From Clostridiales bacterium (GTDB lineage Bacteria > Bacillota > Clostridia > Oscillospirales > CAG-272): a DNA stretch of 40,011 bases. Below, piece after piece: positions 17,258 to 25,631 of this stretch. Position 1 is the first letter of the stretch. Every line of letters starts with the position of its first letter. A model generated the notes under the pieces. That model was not told the DNA's origin. It worked only from the letters and a program-made list of their open reading frames with translations, and searched no databases. A program made the translations under genes and the position numbers. The DNA lies in contig JAAZAV010000004.1 of the NCBI GenBank assembly GCA_012514145.1, forward strand, positions 1 to 40,011, given 5' to 3'.

Positions 17258-17988
17258 CCGGCATGAAAACCGCCTTTGTCACCGGAGGCTCACGGGGGAT
17301 CGGGCGAGCGGTCGTGAGCGAGCTTGCCGCCTGCGGGTACAGAGTTTATTTCAGCTATCTCAACAGCGAAACGGCAGCCGAATCTCTCTGTCGGGAGCTC
17401 GGAGAGTCGGGGTACACCGTTATCGCCATTCGCGCCGACGCCGCATCACATGAGGACGCACGCTGCTGTGCGGAGAGGGTTCACAGAGAGTGCGGACGGA
17501 TTGACCTGCTTGTAAATAATGCCGGAGTGTCTTTCACGGGGCTTCTGCAGGATATGACCGAGGAGGAGATCGGGCGGCTGTTAAACGTCAACCTTGCGGG
17601 CGCCATCGCATATACAAAAGCGTTTCTGCCCTTTTTCATCTCGGCGCGTGGCGGCTCGATTATAAACGTTTCTTCAATATGGGGCATTCGGGGCGCTTCC
17701 TGCGAGGCGGTTTACTCGGCGTCAAAAGCCGGGCTTATCGGATTTACCGGCGCAATGGCGCGGGAGGTAGGCCCCTCGGGAGTGCGGGTCAACTGTGTGG
17801 CGCCCGGCGTAATACTCACCGATATGAACGCCGTCCATTCGCCCGAAGTGATGGCCGAACTGGCGGAGGAAGCCGCGCTCTGCCGCAACGGCAGGCCCGA
17901 GGAGGTCGCGCGGGTTATCCGCGCTTTAGCCTCGGAGGATTTTTCATTTGTCACGGGTCAGGTCATAGCCGTGGACGGAGGACGCTGA
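17254..17988 (+). CDS. SDR family NAD(P)-dependent oxidoreductase, FabG-like
   Basis: A 244-residue short-chain dehydrogenase/reductase. The cofactor motif T-G-G-S-R-G-I-G is at residues 10-17 and N-N-A-G at 88-91. The catalytic residues are Ser141, Tyr154 and Lys158 in the standard Y-x-S-x-K arrangement, and the C-terminus has V-T-G-Q-V-I-A-V-D-G-G. It is closest in feel to 3-oxoacyl-ACP reductase FabG, but no fatty-acid synthesis genes are adjacent, so the substrate is uncertain. GGGGGAG lies just upstream, and ATG 17254 overlaps the DUF5711 stop. Confidence 0.88.
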   Translation: MTGMKTAFVTGGSRGIGRAVVSELAACGYRVYFSYLNSETAAESLCRELGESGYTVIAIRADAASHEDARCCAERVHRECGRIDLLVNNAGVSFTGLLQDMTEEEIGRLLNVNLAGAIAYTKAFLPFFISARGGSIINVSSIWGIRGASCEAVYSASKAGLIGFTGAMAREVGPSGVRVNCVAPGVILTDMNAVHSPEVMAELAEEAALCRNGRPEEVARVIRALASEDFSFVTGQVIAVDGGR

Positions 17989-18022
17989 CCGGTTATACCA
18001 GATAATATTCAATTAAATATAT

Positions 18023-18997
18023 ATGAAAATAGGAAACATCGTCCTGCCGCGGGGTCTGGCTCTTGCGCCCATGGCGGGAGTTGCCGACACGGCATTTCGC
18101 ATAATAGCCCGGGAGTATGGCGCGGAGTACTGCGTCACCGAGATGATCTCGGCAAAGGGCATACACTACAACGACAAAAAAACGCCCGCACTTGCGGCGC
18201 TCACGGAGAAAGAGCGTCCTGCGGGCATACAGATATTCGGTTCGGAGCCTGAAATCATGGCGAAATCGGCTCTGCGGCTGGCTAAGAGCTTCACGCCCGA
18301 GGCTATCGACATAAACATGGGCTGCCCGGTGCGCAAGATTGCGGGCAACCGGGAGGGAGCATACCTGATGCGCGATATCCCGCTTGCCTGCGAGATTGTA
18401 AAGGCGGTGCGCGCATCCCTGGATTCAACGCCCGAAAGCGCGTCAATACCGCTGACCGCGAAAATTCGCACCGGCTGGAATGCTTCGAGCATCAACGCCC
18501 CCGATATGGCAGCCGCCCTTGAGGAGGCGGGAGCCGCCGCCCTCTGCATACACGGGCGCACAAGGGAGCAGCAGTATCTGCCGCCGGTGGATCATGACAC
18601 AATAGCCGCCGTGAAGAGGGCGGTGAAGATACCCGTATTCGGCAACGGCGGCATCATGAACGGCGAGGACGCTCTGCGCATGTTCGACACCGGCGTGGAC
18701 GGCATAATGGTGGCTAGGGGAGCGGTGGGCAGACCCTGGATATTCGCAGAGATCAATGCCGCACTGGACGGGAAGTTCTTCCGTGAGCCGTCCACACGGG
18801 AGATAATAGACACAGCGAAACGACATCTGGCGCTGCTTGTGGAAAGCAAGGGCGAATTTACAGGCATACGCGAAGCGCGCAGACAGATAGCCGCATACCT
18901 TTCGGGCTTCAACGGAGCCGCCGGAATGCGCGCCGACATCAACCGCGCCGAAACCTCGGCAGAGATACTCTCGGTTCTCGACCGCGCCTGCAGATAG
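18023..18997 (+). CDS. dusB: tRNA-dihydrouridine synthase DusB
   Basis: A 324-residue FMN-dependent enzyme that reduces uridines in the tRNA D-loop. The TIM-barrel N-terminus has L-A-P-M-A-G-V; the catalytic Cys101 lies in I-N-M-G-C-P-V; H-G-R-T-R-E-Q and F-G-N-G-G-I are the substrate and FMN-phosphate segments; V-A-R-G-A-x-G-R-P-W is also typical. The helical C-terminal domain includes G-E-x-x-x-x-R-E-A-R. The length is normal. There is no Shine-Dalgarno sequence before ATG 18023, only an AT-rich run. It lies 34 nt after the SDR gene and is probably cotranscribed. Confidence 0.95.
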   Translation: MKIGNIVLPRGLALAPMAGVADTAFRIIAREYGAEYCVTEMISAKGIHYNDKKTPALAALTEKERPAGIQIFGSEPEIMAKSALRLAKSFTPEAIDINMGCPVRKIAGNREGAYLMRDIPLACEIVKAVRASLDSTPESASIPLTAKIRTGWNASSINAPDMAAALEEAGAAALCIHGRTREQQYLPPVDHDTIAAVKRAVKIPVFGNGGIMNGEDALRMFDTGVDGIMVARGAVGRPWIFAEINAALDGKFFREPSTREIIDTAKRHLALLVESKGEFTGIREARRQIAAYLSGFNGAAGMRADINRAETSAEILSVLDRACR

Positions 18998-19049
18998 CCT
19001 TTACAGTGCGCGTGAAGCGGGAGAGCAAGGCAACAAAGAGGAATCAGCA

Positions 19050-19703
19050 GTGAAATTTGACAAAGAACACCCGGAAAGGGTGAAAATCGGGGAGGAGAAG
19101 TTCGCCGAATGCCTCCCCGAAGAATCGGAAGAGCGCGATCTGCAGTTATGCCGGCGCGTGCTCTCGGGGGAGACCGACGCTTTCGGGATCCTGGCAACGG
19201 AATACGAGACCTGGGTTTACAACATCGCCTTCTCGATAATGAACAACCGGGAGGACGCTCTCGACGTGTCGCAGGACTCATTCATAAAGGCATACCGCCG
19301 GCTGGGCAGTTTCCGGGGCGATTCGCGCTTCAGCACCTGGCTGTACCGTATCGTAGTCAATACCGCCAAGGACGCGCTGAGGGCACGCTCCCGCCGCAGG
19401 ACCGATCCGCTCACCGTCTTTGACGAAGATAATGAGGAGCGTACCATAGACATCCCCGACGAACAGCCAACCTCCTCACCCGAGGTTATGGCGGAGACGG
19501 GCGATCTGCGGGATGCGGTTCGGGCGGCTATAGAGTCGCTGTCGGAGGATCACCGCATGGTAATCACCCTCTGCGACATCGAGGGACGCACCTATGAGGA
19601 GATAGCCGTCCTTCTGGGAGTGGAGCTGGGGACCGTCAAGAGCCGTCTGAACCGGGCACGGAATGCCGTAAAGCGGTATCTTTTGAAGCACAATCTTATA
19701 TAG
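19050..19703 (+). CDS. ECF-type RNA polymerase sigma factor
   Basis: A 217-residue group 4 (extracytoplasmic function) sigma factor. Region 2 (about residues 45-110) contains D-A-L-D-V-S-Q-D-S-F-I-K-A-Y and R-F-S-T-W-L-Y-R-I. Region 4 (about 155-210) has the helix-turn-helix T-Y-E-E-I-A-V-L-L-G-V-E-L-G-T-V-K-S-R. Regions 1.1 and 3 are absent, as expected. The ~30-residue charged N-terminal extension is longer than in many ECFs. The start is GTG 19050 with GAGG about 8 nt upstream. The next gene is a zinc-finger anti-sigma factor, so activity is probably held in check at the membrane and released by an envelope signal. The layout resembles SigW/RpoE pairs. Confidence 0.92.
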   Translation: MKFDKEHPERVKIGEEKFAECLPEESEERDLQLCRRVLSGETDAFGILATEYETWVYNIAFSIMNNREDALDVSQDSFIKAYRRLGSFRGDSRFSTWLYRIVVNTAKDALRARSRRRTDPLTVFDEDNEERTIDIPDEQPTSSPEVMAETGDLRDAVRAAIESLSEDHRMVITLCDIEGRTYEEIAVLLGVELGTVKSRLNRARNAVKRYLLKHNLI

Positions 19704-19720
19704 TACCGGGCTTGCGCAGT

Positions 19721-19771
19721 GAGACGTCCGGTTCCGTCTTTTGCGGAAAACGAACTGAAAAGAGGCGTCTC
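19721..19771 (+). other. Nested inverted repeat between sigma and anti-sigma genes
   Basis: GAGACG (19721-19726) pairs with CGTCTC (19766-19771), and an inner TTCCG/CGGAA pair (19732-19736 with 19744-19748) lies inside. No T-run follows. It could weaken read-through from the sigma gene into the anti-sigma gene. The rest of the 204-nt gap is AT-rich and includes the ECF-type promoter at 19860. Confidence 0.3.
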
Positions 19772-19859
19772 CCCCGGCTCTTGGGCAGTATGACGTATTT
19801 AACCCCGGATTTTTGTTGCCCGTTTGTTAAGAAATTATTTTTGAAATCGCCGTAAAGGC

Positions 19860-19887
19860 GGAACAAAACAGTTTATTGTTCGTCAAA
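19860..19887 (+). promoter_or_regulatory. Candidate ECF sigma promoter of the anti-sigma gene
   Basis: GGAACAA (19860-19866), 16 nt, then TCAAA (19883-19887) reproduces the classic sigma-E arrangement (GGAACTT, 16 nt, TCAAA), with an AT-rich spacer. It ends 20 nt before the anti-sigma start, with GAGGTGG between. It suggests that the upstream sigma factor activates its own inhibitor as negative feedback. Confidence 0.6.
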
Positions 19888-19907
19888 AGCCACAGAGGTG
19901 GTAAACT

Positions 19908-21386
19908 ATGAAATGTAAATCCGTTAAGGATCTTTTATTTGAATATATTGACGGTGCGCTGAGCGAAAGCGAGCGTGCCCATATTGAGGAACATCTTGCC
20001 GGCTGTGCCGAATGCCGTGCCGAGCTGGAGCTGTGCCGCAAAACTCTAAGCGCAATATCAGACACACGGGGTATAGATTTTGCTTCCGGCAGTATCGTGA
20101 GTTCTGTCATGAAGCGCATCGCCGACGAGGGCATAACTCCCGATTCGGAGAAGGACGCCGTTATTGTAACCGACAGACGGAGCCGACTGAGCCGCATACT
20201 CCGACCCGCCGGAACGGTTGTAGCGGCGGTGCTGGTGGTGGCGACAGTATTTGCCGTCCGGGAGCCGCTTATGAAGATCATAGGGATTACCGGCGGCGCC
20301 GCTGAAGCTGCAGATATTGACCTTTCGCGTTATGACAATATATATGTAGAACTCACAACGGGCGATCCGGCCGCCGGTGCCATTCCCGATGAAGAATATG
20401 CTTACGGAGGCGAAAACGGTGTTGCTCCCAGTGCTTATGCCGCATCCGGTTACAGGCAGTTCAGTGCTGCCGCAGCACTTGAAGCAGCCGATGAGGCTGC
20501 ACCGGAAGCGGTGCAGGGCGGCGGGTCCGATACGGCGGACAATCCTGTGGAAGACCATGCGGAAACAGCAGCTTTGGCTAACGAAAAATCCGCGGAGGAC
20601 GCAGGCGATGAAAGAGCGGATAAGCCGCCGCTCGCCATGAAAGCTCCTGCAGTTACAACAGATGATCGGAAGGCTCCTCCCGCAGTTACAACGGAGGGAA
20701 AGAAAGAACCCCCCGCAGTTACGACCGAAGGACAGAAGGAACCACCCGCAGTTACGACGGGGGAACAGAAGGAACCCCCCGCTGTCACGACCGAGGAACA
20801 GAAAGAGCCCCCCGCAGTTACAACGGAGGAAAAGAAAGAGCCCCCCGCTGTCACGACCGAGGAACAGAAGGAGCCCCCCGCTGTCACAACGGAGGAACAG
20901 AAAGAACCCCCCGCAGTTACGACGGGGGAACAGAAGGAACCACCCGCTGTCACAACGGAGGAAAAGAAGGCCCCCCCCGCGGTTACGACGGGGGAACAGA
21001 AGGAACCACCCGCTGTCACGACCGAGGGACAGAAAGAACCCCCCGCTGTCACGACGGAGGACGGCGGCAAGAAGCCGTCTGACAAGAAACCCGGGGAAGC
21101 CATGCTTGAGGACCCGTTGAGTTACTTTAAAGACTTCGGAGAATTGGGCGACATAACCGCGGGGCTGAAGGCCGTTTACACATGCATACTGCCCGCCGGC
21201 AGCGACATTGGAGCAATCGTCCCGAAATCAGCGTTTATTAGGGATACGAAAAAGTTAACATTGGTTGTAATTCCGCTTACCGAACGTGTAACCGACGGCA
21301 TGCTTGAGCCTTTCGGCAAGCTGACTCTTGCCGCCGAGCCGGGGGGAGACAAATTCGTAGGGATAATAATAATCCCGGGCGGCTAA
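19908..21386 (+). CDS. Zinc-finger (ZAS/zf-HC2) transmembrane anti-sigma factor with repeat-rich ectodomain
   Basis: A 492-residue membrane protein. Residues 1-45 form a zinc-binding anti-sigma domain with His25, His29, Cys33 and Cys36 (H-L-A-G-C-A-E-C) plus Cys3; such domains sequester ECF sigma factors. One transmembrane helix lies at about residues 101-117. Outside, an Ala/Asp/Glu-rich stretch leads to thirteen tandem 11-residue repeats (about residues 245-386, consensus K-E-P-P-A-V-T-T-E-E-Q), then a compact ~90-residue C-terminal domain rich in beta-strand-like segments. The repeats look like a rigid Pro/Thr spacer that carries the terminal domain away from the membrane, perhaps through the cell wall. 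GAGGTGG precedes ATG 19908. The partner is the ECF sigma factor just upstream. The C-terminal domain was not recognised. Confidence 0.85.
   Translation: MKCKSVKDLLFEYIDGALSESERAHIEEHLAGCAECRAELELCRKTLSAISDTRGIDFASGSIVSSVMKRIADEGITPDSEKDAVIVTDRRSRLSRILRPAGTVVAAVLVVATVFAVREPLMKIIGITGGAAEAADIDLSRYDNIYVELTTGDPAAGAIPDEEYAYGGENGVAPSAYAASGYRQFSAAAALEAADEAAPEAVQGGGSDTADNPVEDHAETAALANEKSAEDAGDERADKPPLAMKAPAVTTDDRKAPPAVTTEGKKEPPAVTTEGQKEPPAVTTGEQKEPPAVTTEEQKEPPAVTTEEKKEPPAVTTEEQKEPPAVTTEEQKEPPAVTTGEQKEPPAVTTEEKKAPPAVTTGEQKEPPAVTTEGQKEPPAVTTEDGGKKPSDKKPGEAMLEDPLSYFKDFGELGDITAGLKAVYTCILPAGSDIGAIVPKSAFIRDTKKLTLVVIPLTERVTDGMLEPFGKLTLAAEPGGDKFVGIIIIPGG
20640..21066 (+). repeat. Thirteen tandem 33-bp coding repeats
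   Basis: A 33-bp unit, in frame within the anti-sigma gene, is repeated about thirteen times. Two synonymous sub-types alternate irregularly: one with GCAGTTACR and one with GCTGTCACR for the Ala-Val-Thr codons. The Glu-Glu, Gly-Glu and Glu-Gly variants are also shuffled between units. This pattern fits slippage or unequal recombination, so copy number probably varies between strains. Confidence 0.95.
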
Positions 21387-21455
21387 AAGAGGATCGCGGA
21401 CAGGCAGACATGCATATCCGCGGGATTTGCACGACAATCGAATAATCACACCTTC

Positions 21456-21488
21456 GGGATGCCGCAGATGCGCGGCATCCCCTTTTTT
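21456..21488 (+). terminator. Rho-independent terminator after the anti-sigma gene
   Basis: A perfect 10-bp stem (21456-21465 with 21472-21481), a 6-nt loop and six T at 21483-21488. It ends the sigma/anti-sigma transcript. Confidence 0.93.
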
Positions 21489-21526
21489 CCGAAAGTTATT
21501 TCGCAGAAAAATCTTCACGGTTTTGA

Positions 21527-21556
21527 TTGACAGCGGGGGCATCGGTATGTTATATT
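21527..21556 (+). promoter_or_regulatory. Promoter of the ROK kinase gene
   Basis: TTGACA (21527-21532), an 18-nt spacer and TATATT (21551-21556), with TG one base upstream of the -10 (extended -10). It lies 44 nt before the ATG at 21600. Confidence 0.75.
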
Positions 21557-21599
21557 TAAAATGCGTGAATGCGTACTCATAACCGACACGGAGGAAAAA

Positions 21600-22490
21600 A
21601 TGATACTCGGAATTGATATCGGCGGCACAAATGTTAAGTTTGCGGTAACCGACAGCGCCCTTAAGCCGCTGTTCGAAAAGACAATCGACACCACCGTTGA
21701 GAGCGACATGGCTCTGCTGGCGTCGGTGGCAGAATGCGCGCTGGAGATAAAGTGCGAATACCCCTACAAGTCGGTGGGCGTGGGCTCGCCCGGCATTATG
21801 GACATAAACAAGGGCATTATCATCCATGCCGGAAAGATTCCGTATAATAACACGCCGGTCGTCGCATATCTGTCAGAACGGCTGGGCGTGCCGGTATATC
21901 TGGGCAACGACGCCAACTGCGCCGCCCTCGGCGAACTTTACGCCGGTTTCGGGGGACGTTACCCCAACATGCTCACCGTGGCGCTGGGTACCGGTGTGGG
22001 CGGCGGCATTATCATCGGCGGCAAACTCTATACCGGCTCGGACGGCAGCGCCGGCGAGTTCGGTCACATGACCATAAAATACGACGGGCTGCAGTGTACC
22101 TGCGGACGTCTGGGCTGCTATGAGCAGTACGCCTCGGTTACCGGTCTCATACAGCAGACCGTCGAGGCGGCGGAGGCTCACCCCGACAGCCTGCTTGCCG
22201 CTCAACCGAAGCCCTTCACCGGTCGCACCTCCTATGCAGCCATGCGCGCCGGCTGTCCCGTGGGCAAGGCGGTTGTTGAGACCTGGTACGACTATATCGC
22301 CTACGGTCTCGACGATCTGAAATGGCTCTTCCGTCCCGATGCAATTGTCATATGCGGCGCCATCGTCAAGGAGGGGGACGACCTGCTTCTGCCCCTGCGC
22401 CGGCGAGTGCCCGATGTGCATATCGAACTGTCGTCCCTCATGAGCCGCGCCGGTGTCATAGGCGCCGCCGCTCTTGCTTTGTATCACTGA
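21600..22490 (+). CDS. ROK family sugar kinase (glucokinase-like)
   Basis: A 296-residue cytoplasmic ATP-dependent hexose kinase of the ROK family. The phosphate-binding motif D-I-G-G-T-N is at residues 6-11 and the catalytic Asp104 lies in L-G-N-D-A-N. The ROK zinc site is His156 with Cys166, Cys168 and Cys173 (C-T-C-G-R-L-G-C-Y-E-Q). There is no DNA-binding N-terminus, so it is an enzyme and not a ROK repressor. Glucose, N-acetylglucosamine, N-acetylmannosamine and allose are all possible substrates. The start is ATG 21600 with GGAGG at 21590-21594; an upstream in-frame ATG at 21561 has no such site. The gene downstream is a sugar-type dehydrogenase. Confidence 0.92.
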   Translation: MILGIDIGGTNVKFAVTDSALKPLFEKTIDTTVESDMALLASVAECALEIKCEYPYKSVGVGSPGIMDINKGIIIHAGKIPYNNTPVVAYLSERLGVPVYLGNDANCAALGELYAGFGGRYPNMLTVALGTGVGGGIIIGGKLYTGSDGSAGEFGHMTIKYDGLQCTCGRLGCYEQYASVTGLIQQTVEAAEAHPDSLLAAQPKPFTGRTSYAAMRAGCPVGKAVVETWYDYIAYGLDDLKWLFRPDAIVICGAIVKEGDDLLLPLRRRVPDVHIELSSLMSRAGVIGAAALALYH

Positions 22491-22566
22491 GACGAAAACC
22501 CTGTGCGGCAAAATGAACTGAAAACTTGAGCCTCATATAAAAACATAATATTTACGGAGGACTGAC

Positions 22567-23664
22567 ATGAAAAAGCTGAAAATCGGAATCATAGGCTGCG
22601 GCGGCATCGCCCATGCCCACATGAGAAGCTACCTCGCCATGGATGACGTTGAGGTGGTGGCAGGCGCGGACATCATCCCCGGCAAGGCGGAGGCCTTCTT
22701 CAAGGAGTTTGAAGTTGAAGGCGCAAAATGCTTCGAAAGCCACAAAGAGCTGCTCAAGCTGGACCTTGACGCGGTTTCGGTCTGCACCTACAACTCCCAG
22801 CATGCCGTCTGCTCCATCGACGCCATGAAAGCCGGCAAGCATGTGCTGCTTGAGAAGCCCTTCACCGTCACCATGCAGCAGGCTGTCGACGTCATGCGCG
22901 CCGAGCGCGAGACGGGTAAGATTATCTCTATCGGCTTCCAGCCCCGCAACTCAAAGAACATGCAGAACATCAAGAGCATCTGCCAGTCGGGGCGTCTGGG
23001 CGACATTTACTACATCCAGACGGGCGGCGGCCGCCGGCTGGGCATCCCCTGCAGCGACAGCAAAACAACCTTCATCGAAAAGGAAACCGGCGGCGTAGGC
23101 GCTCTGGGCGACATCGGCTGCTACTCCCTTGACATGGTGCTGAACGCCATCGGCTATCCGAAGCCCCTCACCGTCTCGGGTTACAAGAGCGACTTCTTCG
23201 GCAAGAACCCATACTATGTGGGCGAACACTGCGCCTCCAAGTTCGGCGTGGACGACTTCGCGGCGGCATTCATCCGTCTCGAGGGCGGTATTATCCTCGA
23301 CTTCCGCATCTCCTGGGCGATGCATGTCAACACTCCCGGCGACACCCTGATAATGGGTAAGGATGCCGGTCTGCGCATCCCCTCCACCGACTGCTGGAAC
23401 GGCTCCATCGGCGGTCCGATGACTATATATTCCAAGATCGGCAACTCGCTGACCGAGACCACGATTCCGGTCATCGACGAGAAGGACCCCGCCGGGCTGG
23501 GGCTCTTCGGTCAGAAGGTGCGCTCCTTCCTTGACGCCGTAAAGACCGGCGGCAAGGCGCCCGTCCCCACCTCCCAGATCATCTATAACCAGGCGATAAT
23601 TTCCGGCATAGTCGAGTCGGCGGAGCTGGGCAGAGAGATCGAGATAAAGATTCCCGAAATCTGA
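22567..23664 (+). CDS. Gfo/Idh/MocA family oxidoreductase
   Basis: A 365-residue NAD(P)-dependent dehydrogenase acting on sugars, inositols or related polyols. The Rossmann motif G-C-G-G-I-A lies at residues 10-15, the family signature E-K-P at 96-98, and the C-terminal substrate domain starts near residue 125 with G-A-L-G-D-I-G-C-Y-S-L-D. The D-I-G-x-Y-x-x-D segment matches the catalytic Asp/His region, with Tyr-Ser where many members have His. GGAGG at 22556-22560 fixes ATG 22567. It lies 76 nt after the ROK kinase and is probably cotranscribed, making a small sugar-utilisation unit. The exact substrate is not predictable. Confidence 0.9.
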   Translation: MKKLKIGIIGCGGIAHAHMRSYLAMDDVEVVAGADIIPGKAEAFFKEFEVEGAKCFESHKELLKLDLDAVSVCTYNSQHAVCSIDAMKAGKHVLLEKPFTVTMQQAVDVMRAERETGKIISIGFQPRNSKNMQNIKSICQSGRLGDIYYIQTGGGRRLGIPCSDSKTTFIEKETGGVGALGDIGCYSLDMVLNAIGYPKPLTVSGYKSDFFGKNPYYVGEHCASKFGVDDFAAAFIRLEGGIILDFRISWAMHVNTPGDTLIMGKDAGLRIPSTDCWNGSIGGPMTIYSKIGNSLTETTIPVIDEKDPAGLGLFGQKVRSFLDAVKTGGKAPVPTSQIIYNQAIISGIVESAELGREIEIKIPEI

Positions 23665-23769
23665 TTAAACGTCTCTGTTCCCGGTCGATTCTCTCGCTAA
23701 CGACGGAGAGTGCGATTGCAGAAAGCTGCAGATCGTCGGGTTTCACGCTGCAGAGCAAGGAGTACTGAA

Positions 23770-23802
23770 ATGAACAAGGCGGAGCGATTTGTATTAAGAT
23801 GA
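23770..23802 (+). CDS. 10-codon leader ORF overlapping the ABC exporter start
   Basis: ATG 23770 opens a frame of ten codons (M-N-K-A-E-R-F-V-L-R) ending in TGA 23800-23802, which overlaps the exporter ATG 23799 as ATGA. It has a near-ideal AAGGAG at 23757-23762, 7 nt upstream, whereas the exporter ATG has only a GGAG 15 nt away. This suggests that ribosomes load at the leader and couple into the exporter gene. Whether the peptide has a sensing function is unknown. An alternative is that it is only a translation-loading device. Confidence 0.5.
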   Translation: MNKAERFVLR

Positions 23803-25631
23803 CAACAAAGAAGGACAAACCCCAATCGCTTGGACATATAATCAAAAACAACTGGTTTCTGTTCAGAATCGCGGTCAGGGTCACGCCCGCTCTTATCCTG
23901 CTGCCTGTCTTAAAAAATATCATATTCTCAATATTCAGTTTCCTTACGGGAACGTATTTGCTGCGCTGCGTCATTAACGGCTTTCAGGACGGAAAATCGT
24001 TTTCGGAAATGATAGTCCCCGTTATTTGCGTTTGCGGAGCTTATTTCCTGTGCTCCTTGCTCTCAAGCGCCTATGACGCTTTTCTGGAACCCGTGCAGAA
24101 GTTAAAATTAAGCGAACATCTTAAAAAAATGATTTTCGCAAAGAACGAATCGGTTGAGCTGGGATGTTACGAGGATAAGGGATTCTACGATAAATACGTC
24201 AAGGCGGCAAACAATATCGAGAACCGCATTTGGGGCGTTGTAAATACCGTTTATAATTGCCTCTGGATTATAATGTCCTTTTCGCTGAACACGGTTTTCA
24301 TTATCATCATCGACCCGTGGCTGATTGTTTTCGCGGCAATCCCCGTTATCGCCAAATTCACACTCGGAGAAAAGCGCAATAAAATACAGCACGAATACGA
24401 TATGAAGCGTCAGGAGGAGGAGCGTCAGCGCGATTATACGCGGAGAACCTTCTATCTCAACGACTTCGCCAAGGAAATGCGGCTTACGAATATATATAAG
24501 GTAATGTTCGCCCGCTTCAACAGGTCGGTTAAGAATATCATCGCCTACATAAAAGAATACGGCTTTAAGCTCGGAGCTGTTGATTATATCACAGAAGAGC
24601 TGTATGAGGTCGGTGCGATAATGGGCGCACAGCTGTATTCGGTATACAGAACGCTCGTTTCCGGCACTATGAAATACGGCGACTGTTTGTTTATCATAAC
24701 CGCAATAAGTGAAGTTTCCAACACGCTCATGAACGGAGCACAAAGTTTTTTTGCGTTCCATGAAAACTCGCTGTATATAGACACAATACGCGAATATCTC
24801 GAATACGAGCCAAAGATAAAGGACGGCGAATTTCCCGCTCCGAAAAGCGGCGACATCAAACTCGAAAATGTCTGTTTCCGCTATGCGGGACAGAACGCGG
24901 ATGTTTTGAAGAATGTAAATATAGAGATTCATAACGGCGAAAAAATCGCGCTCGTCGGTCACAACGGCGCGGGCAAAACGACGCTCGTCAAGCTGCTGCT
25001 GCGCCTTTACGATCCGACAGCGGGAACGATTAGTTTTGCCGACAGAGATATTCGCGATTATAAACTGACCGGAGAAGAAGGCTATCGCGAACGCTTCGGC
25101 ACCGTATTTCAGGACTTTCGTCTTTTCTCTATGTCTGTGGCGGACAATGTGCTTTTGCGCAGACGTCGGAACGGCGACGAAGCCGTTGTCGAGCGGGCGC
25201 TTAAAAACAGCGGCGCTTACGATAAAGTAATGACCTTTGAAAACGGCATGGACACGGTTTTGACCCGCGAATTTGACGATAAAGGCGAGGTTCTTTCGGG
25301 CGGCGAGGGGCAGAAAGTCGCCATATCGAGAGTCTTTGTCAAGGAAAGTTCTGTCGTGATTTTGGACGAGCCGTCCTCCGCGCTTGATCCTGTCGCGGAA
25401 TACAAAATGTATGAAAACATGATGAATGCCTGCGAAAACCGCTCGGTCATATTCATTTCGCACCGCCTTTCCTCTGCCGTGCTTGCCGACAGGATTTATC
25501 TGCTCGAAAACGGCGAGGTCATCGAGGAAGGCTCACATCACGACCTTATGCAAAAATGCGGTAAATACGCGGAAATGTTCACGCTGCAAGCCAGAAACTA
25601 CGTCGCGGACGGAGAGGAGGTAAGGGCGTGA
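23799..25631 (+). CDS. ABC transporter, fused permease and ATP-binding protein (first half)
   Basis: A 610-residue half-transporter of the exporter type: an N-terminal membrane domain with about six helices (residues 25-310) followed by an ATPase domain (from ~350). Walker A G-H-N-G-A-G-K-T-T is at residues 387-395, the signature L-S-G-G-E at 499-503, Walker B with Asp523-Glu524 in I-L-D-E-P-S-S-A-L-D-P, and the H-loop in I-S-H-R. There is no N-terminal peptidase domain, so it is not a double-glycine-leader processing exporter. It overlaps the next half-transporter by one base; the two probably form a heterodimer. DNA of this pair is AT-richer than its neighbours (23 G+C in the 60 bases 24121-24180), suggesting acquisition. 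The substrate is unknown: a drug, lipid or peptide. Confidence 0.9.
   Translation: MTTKKDKPQSLGHIIKNNWFLFRIAVRVTPALILLPVLKNIIFSIFSFLTGTYLLRCVINGFQDGKSFSEMIVPVICVCGAYFLCSLLSSAYDAFLEPVQKLKLSEHLKKMIFAKNESVELGCYEDKGFYDKYVKAANNIENRIWGVVNTVYNCLWIIMSFSLNTVFIIIIDPWLIVFAAIPVIAKFTLGEKRNKIQHEYDMKRQEEERQRDYTRRTFYLNDFAKEMRLTNIYKVMFARFNRSVKNIIAYIKEYGFKLGAVDYITEELYEVGAIMGAQLYSVYRTLVSGTMKYGDCLFIITAISEVSNTLMNGAQSFFAFHENSLYIDTIREYLEYEPKIKDGEFPAPKSGDIKLENVCFRYAGQNADVLKNVNIEIHNGEKIALVGHNGAGKTTLVKLLLRLYDPTAGTISFADRDIRDYKLTGEEGYRERFGTVFQDFRLFSMSVADNVLLRRRRNGDEAVVERALKNSGAYDKVMTFENGMDTVLTREFDDKGEVLSGGEGQKVAISRVFVKESSVVILDEPSSALDPVAEYKMYENMMNACENRSVIFISHRLSSAVLADRIYLLENGEVIEEGSHHDLMQKCGKYAEMFTLQARNYVADGEEVRA

Noticed and set aside
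20640-21066. 33-bp direct repeats as a possible CRISPR array
   Set aside because: The units are contiguous, in frame and translated, with no spacers between them.
20450-21103. Long minus-strand open frame with Val-Val-Thr-Ala-Gly-Gly-Ser repeats
   Set aside because: It is the reverse reading of the anti-sigma repeat tract; it has no ribosome site or promoter, and the plus-strand gene has a clear zinc-finger domain.
24108-25463. 451-codon minus-strand open frame
   Set aside because: It is antisense to the first ABC half-transporter, with no recognisable domain or start signals.
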